Part shown: positions 60,451-64,000 of the stretch, piece by piece
Numbering within the stretch: position 1 is the first letter of the stretch
How the letters are laid out: each line of letters starts with the position of its first letter
NCBI RefSeq assembly: GCF_007747655.1
Contig: NZ_CP036274.1
Location: 3,472,001 to 3,536,000, forward strand
Source of the DNA: Anatilimnocola aggregata
GTDB taxonomy: Bacteria; Planctomycetota; Planctomycetia; Pirellulales; Pirellulaceae
Reading direction: 5' to 3'
Length of the DNA stretch: 64,000 nt
Made by a program: the position numbers and the translations under genes
The notes under the pieces: model-generated
Told to the model about the DNA's origin: nothing
Databases searched by the model: none
Seen by the model: the letters and a program-made list of their open reading frames with translations, nothing else

Positions 60451-61042
60451 CTCGCCATCCCTTTGTGCATCCCACATCTCCGCGTTCAACGATCGATACC
60501 AAGCATCGATGCGCGAAGCTGTCAGTTTATGCGTGGGCTATTAAAAATGCGAATTAGATACTGTGGGGTGCGAGTCATGTAATGACTCGCCTACGTAGTT
60601 CGGTCACTCCGTGACCGAGAAGCGCGAGTCATGGAATGACTCGCCTACGGGAGCTTCTATCTTAATGAAGTGATAAGGAATGGCTTTTTTGGGGGAACTC
60701 GTTGGCTGGTGCGGGCGTCCAAGTGCTTCGACAGAAGCAGTGCGCGCAGGGAGCCAGGACCGCGCGAAGTGGGGCCGGTGAACGCCGGGACTAATGCTCG
60801 TAACTTATGGATGCACAACAGCTTGTGACGTGAAGTGAGATGTCTGGCAGGCGGTGTTTGGACTGGCGCTGTGATTCGCCAGCGAACCATCCGCCGGGGT
60901 TCCGCTAGTTTGTTTCTCGGGAGTAACAAATCTCCGAGTGGCAACTAGGATGGAATATTCGCCCTCAGAATTCGTTTGGAGTTCGTTGGGGGCTGAGGCG
61001 GGAAGTTAACGCAATCGAATTGTGGAACGGAAGAGGTCTGTC
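60451..61042. other. Intergenic region with REP-A array upstream of surface-protein gene
   Basis: About 590 bases without an accepted gene. The left third is the leader of the minus-strand cytochrome gene. A REP-A array (60570-60644) follows. The right 400 bases must contain the promoter of the Calx-beta gene; no clear -35/-10 was found. A ribosome site GGAAGAGG is at 61029-61036. Confidence 0.4.
60570..60644. repeat. REP-A array: three palindromes
   Basis: GCGAGTCATGTAATGACTCG(C) (60570-60590), TCGGTCACTCCGTGACCGA (60600-60618) and GCGAGTCATGGAATGACTCG(C) (60624-60644) alternate the two subtypes of the family (AGTCAT and GTCACTCC cores), as in the array at 40587. Confidence 0.88.
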
Positions 61043-64000
61043 GTGAAGTTTGCCAATGAGCGGATTCGTCGGCGTCGAGATCTTCATCGTGGTGCAGCTG
61101 GGCAATTGAGTGCCGAGGAGCGTGCCCGGCGCAATAAGCTGAAGCGGCGGAACCTGTGGCTAGAGTCACTGGAAGATCGCAGCTTGATGGCGACCTTGAA
61201 CCTGGTCGTCAATTTGTATGAAGACAATGCCGGCTCGCCCGGAGCGCTCATCACGACCGATACCGTCGTGCCGGGGCAGGAGTTCTTTGTCGAGATTACG
61301 GCGAAGGATACCTCCACTGTGCCGTCGGGCATCAACGGCCTGGCGCTCGATGTTTCGTTCAACTCGACAGCCTTTGAAGAGATCGATTCCCCTTTCGATC
61401 CCGCCAGCGTGGCCAGCCCGCTGATTACTTCGGCCTTTCCATTGTTCCGCTCGGGTACACTCGATAATACTGCTGGGACGATCGACGAACTGCGCGGTGG
61501 CAGTTCGCAATCGACCAGCATGGGCTCGCCGATTGGCATCGCCACTTTCGAGCGGTTTGCACTGCTCAAGTTCCGCGCCGATGCAGCTGTGTCGAACAGC
61601 CCGCTCGTGATCACCATTGGTTCGAACGGCGTCACGTTCGAAGACAATACGGCCTTCGACAATTCACCGACCATCGAAGCGCAAACGATCACCGTCGCTG
61701 CGCCTGCCCTGCCAACGCTCTCGATCAACGATGTGACGCTGAGCGAAGGAAGTGACGGCACGTTCACAAACTATACGTTTAACGTCACGCTGTCTGAGGC
61801 AGCCACGGCTGCGGTCGATGTGCAGATCGATACGGTGGGTGGCACGGCAACTTCGGGAACCGACTTTGACGCCATCACTGCCCAGGTACTCACGTTTGCG
61901 ATTGGTGAGACTGCGAAGACGGTGACGGTCAAGGTGGCCGCCGATACGGGGCACGAACCGGACGAATCGTTCCAGGTGAAGTTGTCTGCGCCGGTTAACG
62001 CCACGATCGCCGACGATACGGGCACCGGGACGATTCTCAACGACGATACGGTGACCGCGAGCATCACCAAGACGCTGTCGCTGGCGGAAGGAAATACTGG
62101 CACTACCGCTGCCGAATTCACCGTCACACTCGATAAAGCTTCGTCGGCCGATGTGGTGATTCCGTGGTCGTTCACGCATGGCACCACCAGCGTCTCCGAC
62201 TTCGACTCGCTGGTGACAACTGGCAACGTGACTATTCTCGCGGGGCAAACCTCGGCTAAGATTCCTGCGTTTTTGGTGACTGGCGACCTGCGAGTGGAAT
62301 TGGACGAGACGTTCAGCGTGACGCTCGGCGCGCCGGTGACAGCGGGTGTGGTCCTGTCGGCCGATCAGGTCGGCACGGGAACCATCGAGAACGAAGACTC
62401 GGCCGAGATCGTCATCACCGCGCCCGTTGCGGCACCTGAAGGTAGCACTGGCAATACGAATCCAGAATTCACGGTGACATTGTCGGCGCCGGTAGATGTC
62501 GATGTGTCGTTCAACTATCAAACGCAGGACGGCACCGCGAAGACAAGCGGCAACGACTATGTGCCGGTCAACGGCACGCTGACCTTCCTGGCCGGTAATA
62601 CGACGGCGCAGAAGATCCCCGTGAGCGTGGTCAGCGATGGCACGGTTGAACTCGACGAACAATTCAGCGTGCTGCTAGATTCCCTCAGTGCCGCTGGCTA
62701 CGATGTCACCCTGAAAACGGCCACAGCCAACGCGACGATTACGAACGACGATTCGGCCACGATCACGCTTATTCCCCTCTCGCAAGTCGAAGGGGATGCA
62801 GGCACGACGAACATGGTGTTCGAAGCGGTCCTGAGCAATCCGGTCGATGTCGATGTGACGGTCGAATTCAACACGACCGATGGCACCGCCAAGCTGGCCA
62901 ACAACGACTACATCGAGACCAAGGGCACGTTGACGTTCCTTGCCGGCGGGTCGCTGAAGCAAACCATCATCGTGCCGATTGTCGGCGACACCGATGTGGA
63001 GACCGATGAGAACTTCACCGTCACACTCAGCAACGTCGCAGCGAGTGGCCGCGACGTCACCGCCGGTGCAGCGGTCAACGGGACGATTCTCGACGACGAC
63101 GATACAACTCCCACCATCAGCATCGACGATGTTTCGATCAGCGAAGACGACAGCGGCGAAACACTGTTGACATTCACCGTCTCGTTGTCGGCAAAGTCGG
63201 CTAGCCCGGTCGATCTCAAGTGGTCGACCCAAGACGGCACAGCCAGCGATGCCAGCGATTACACCGCGGTTTCCCTGCAAACGCTCACCATCCCCGCCGA
63301 TACGTTGTCGCAGACCATCACCGTCAAGGTGCAAGGTGACAAACTGGTCGAGAAGGACGAGACCTTGAAGGTCATCCTCTCGGACATCACCGGCGCGAAG
63401 AGTGGCGATCTCGAAGGGGTCGGCACGATCACCAACGATGACTTCGCAGTCGCCAGCATCACAGAATCGGTGATTCATTCTGAAGGAAATGCTGCGACGA
63501 CCGACTACGACTTCACCGTTTCGCTCGATCAGGCGGCGTCGTTCGATGTGGTCATTCCTTGGAGCTTTAATCACACCACGACCAATGCGGCGGATTTCGA
63601 CGGCACGCTGACGACGAGTGGCAAGGTCACCATTCTGGCTGGCGAAAAGTCGGCCAAGATTCCGTCCTTCAAGGTTGTCGGCGACTTGAGCTTGGAAGCC
63701 AACGAAACGTTTACGGTTGGCTTGGGAACCCCCGAACAGGACGAAGTGTCGGCATCGGTCACCGAAAAGACTGGTACGGGAACGATCACCAACGATGACG
63801 ATGCGGTCGTGAGCATCACTTCGCAAGTGAAGTTGAACGAAGGGAACAGCGGCACCACCGATTTCGATTTTGCCGTGTCGCTCGACGTGGTCGCTGGAAT
63901 TGATGTGGTTGTGCCGTGGTCGTTCACCCACACCAGCACCGACGCTGCCGACTTCGATGGCACGCTGACAACGAGTGGCAAGGTCACGATTCCCGCCGGG
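61043..64000 (+). CDS. Calx-beta repeat surface protein, 3'-partial in window
   Basis: The frame from GTG 61043 is open to the right edge (986 codons). The basic N-terminus (MKFANERIRRRRDLHRGAA) leads to LWLESLEDRSLMA, the planctomycete 'LExLEDRxLLA' export/surface motif. Residues about 50-215 look like a cohesin-type domain (VVPGQEFFVEITAKDTSTVP, GINGLALDVSFNSTAFEEID). Then come Calx-beta domains of about 115 residues, each with a SEGxxGTT start, GTA..GxDF or DGTAKxxxxDY middle and LETDExFxVxL...GTGTIxNDD end. Six are complete and a seventh is cut. Repeats 2, 6 and 7 share a VVIPWSFTH subtype. Calx-beta domains bind calcium and build adhesion structures; this is likely a giant extracellular protein. 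GGAAGAGG precedes the GTG. Confidence 0.9.
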   Translation, partial: MKFANERIRRRRDLHRGAAGQLSAEERARRNKLKRRNLWLESLEDRSLMATLNLVVNLYEDNAGSPGALITTDTVVPGQEFFVEITAKDTSTVPSGINGLALDVSFNSTAFEEIDSPFDPASVASPLITSAFPLFRSGTLDNTAGTIDELRGGSSQSTSMGSPIGIATFERFALLKFRADAAVSNSPLVITIGSNGVTFEDNTAFDNSPTIEAQTITVAAPALPTLSINDVTLSEGSDGTFTNYTFNVTLSEAATAAVDVQIDTVGGTATSGTDFDAITAQVLTFAIGETAKTVTVKVAADTGHEPDESFQVKLSAPVNATIADDTGTGTILNDDTVTASITKTLSLAEGNTGTTAAEFTVTLDKASSADVVIPWSFTHGTTSVSDFDSLVTTGNVTILAGQTSAKIPAFLVTGDLRVELDETFSVTLGAPVTAGVVLSADQVGTGTIENEDSAEIVITAPVAAPEGSTGNTNPEFTVTLSAPVDVDVSFNYQTQDGTAKTSGNDYVPVNGTLTFLAGNTTAQKIPVSVVSDGTVELDEQFSVLLDSLSAAGYDVTLKTATANATITNDDSATITLIPLSQVEGDAGTTNMVFEAVLSNPVDVDVTVEFNTTDGTAKLANNDYIETKGTLTFLAGGSLKQTIIVPIVGDTDVETDENFTVTLSNVAASGRDVTAGAAVNGTILDDDDTTPTISIDDVSISEDDSGETLLTFTVSLSAKSASPVDLKWSTQDGTASDASDYTAVSLQTLTIPADTLSQTITVKVQGDKLVEKDETLKVILSDITGAKSGDLEGVGTITNDDFAVASITESVIHSEGNAATTDYDFTVSLDQAASFDVVIPWSFNHTTTNAADFDGTLTTSGKVTILAGEKSAKIPSFKVVGDLSLEANETFTVGLGTPEQDEVSASVTEKTGTGTITNDDDAVVSITSQVKLNEGNSGTTDFDFAVSLDVVAGIDVVVPWSFTHTSTDAADFDGTLTTSGKVTIPAG
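61716..64000 (+). repeat. Tandem Calx-beta coding repeats (about 345 bases each)
   Basis: Approximate repeat starts are 61716, 62050, 62401, 62758, 63112, 63448 and 63805. Copies 6 and 7 are close at DNA level, for example ACGACGAGTGGCAAGGTCAC (63610-63629) against a one-base variant about 357 bases later. Amino-acid similarity is higher within the PWSF subtype (2, 6, 7) than between neighbours, suggesting duplication of multi-domain blocks. Confidence 0.8.

Noticed and set aside
60657-60944. Small minus-strand open frame upstream of the Calx-beta gene
   Set aside because: Low-complexity Arg/Pro/Ser product without start signals; probably chance.
62675-63931. Long minus-strand open frame opposite the Calx-beta gene
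   Set aside because: It mirrors the repeat periodicity and codon use of the plus-strand gene, has no start context and no protein family features.
1-64000. CRISPR arrays, tRNA/rRNA genes, prophage or complete insertion sequences
   Set aside because: No regularly spaced direct repeats, cloverleaf sequences, transposases or phage structural genes were found on either strand; the palindromic repeats have irregular spacing.

Overview
The window is a 64 kb piece of a GC-rich (roughly 58-60 %) bacterial chromosome, almost certainly from the Planctomycetota and most likely a Pirellula-like member of the Pirellulales. This rests on protein families concentrated in that phylum: the DUF1552 plus DUF1587/1592/1588/1585 'planctomycete cytochrome' pair, DUF1570, DUF2330 and DUF3500 proteins, a small membrane protein starting MKFSLRDLIWLTL, Tat-exported TIM-barrel proteins, EF-hand proteins, and a Calx-beta giant with the LESLEDRSLMA amino-terminal motif. 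Species-level identity cannot be read from the sequence alone. No rRNA, tRNA, CRISPR array, intact insertion sequence or prophage was seen.

Layout. 1-1883: trpB then trpA (cut by the left edge), minus strand. 1998-5973: an HNH nuclease with a small partner, mutM, an FkbM methyltransferase, a small membrane protein, a Fur-family regulator and flgM. 6593-10784: a minus-strand operon of acyl carrier protein, AMP-forming ligase, PLP decarboxylase and GNAT protein, a carrier-protein-bound amino-acid module. 11179-18808: EF-hand protein, rhomboid, gamma-glutamyltransferase, DUF3500, site-2 protease and DUF2330 protein. 18955-21191: a small protein coupled to a broken clan-AA protease gene, and a coiled-coil envelope protein. 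21614-30917: marR, a giant TolC-like protein, a membrane-fusion protein ending in EF-hands, an ABC ATPase and a MacB-type permease, i.e. a tripartite efflux system. 31043-48963: mostly single housekeeping or conserved genes (OmpA lipoprotein, TIM-barrel protein, a Lys-rich 38-aa protein, DUF1570, Nif3-like, LarA-like, class I aldolase-like, GT2 plus BshC-like protein, GrpB, KASIII, rlmN, M20 peptidase, BFD-like ferredoxin). 49078-56533: a catabolic neighbourhood (desuccinylase/aspartoacylase family, two enolase-superfamily enzymes, ceramidase-like protein, MFS transporter, HpcH aldolase). 56744-60450: the DUF1552/DUF1592 pair, with an in-frame stop in the large partner. 61043 to the right edge: a Calx-beta surface protein, incomplete.

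Two further layers stand out. Several families of palindromic intergenic repeats (called here REP-A to REP-D) recur at ten places, sometimes supplying a stop codon to the neighbouring gene. Two genes carry one in-frame stop in an otherwise well preserved reading frame (clan-AA protease, TAG at 19243-19245; DUF1592 cytochrome, TAA at 58540-58542). These may be real decay, programmed events or sequence errors.

The best candidates for under-described biology are the carrier-protein/ligase/decarboxylase/GNAT operon, the efflux system whose adaptor carries EF-hands, with paired dyads upstream of its marR, and the nonsense-interrupted gene pairs.
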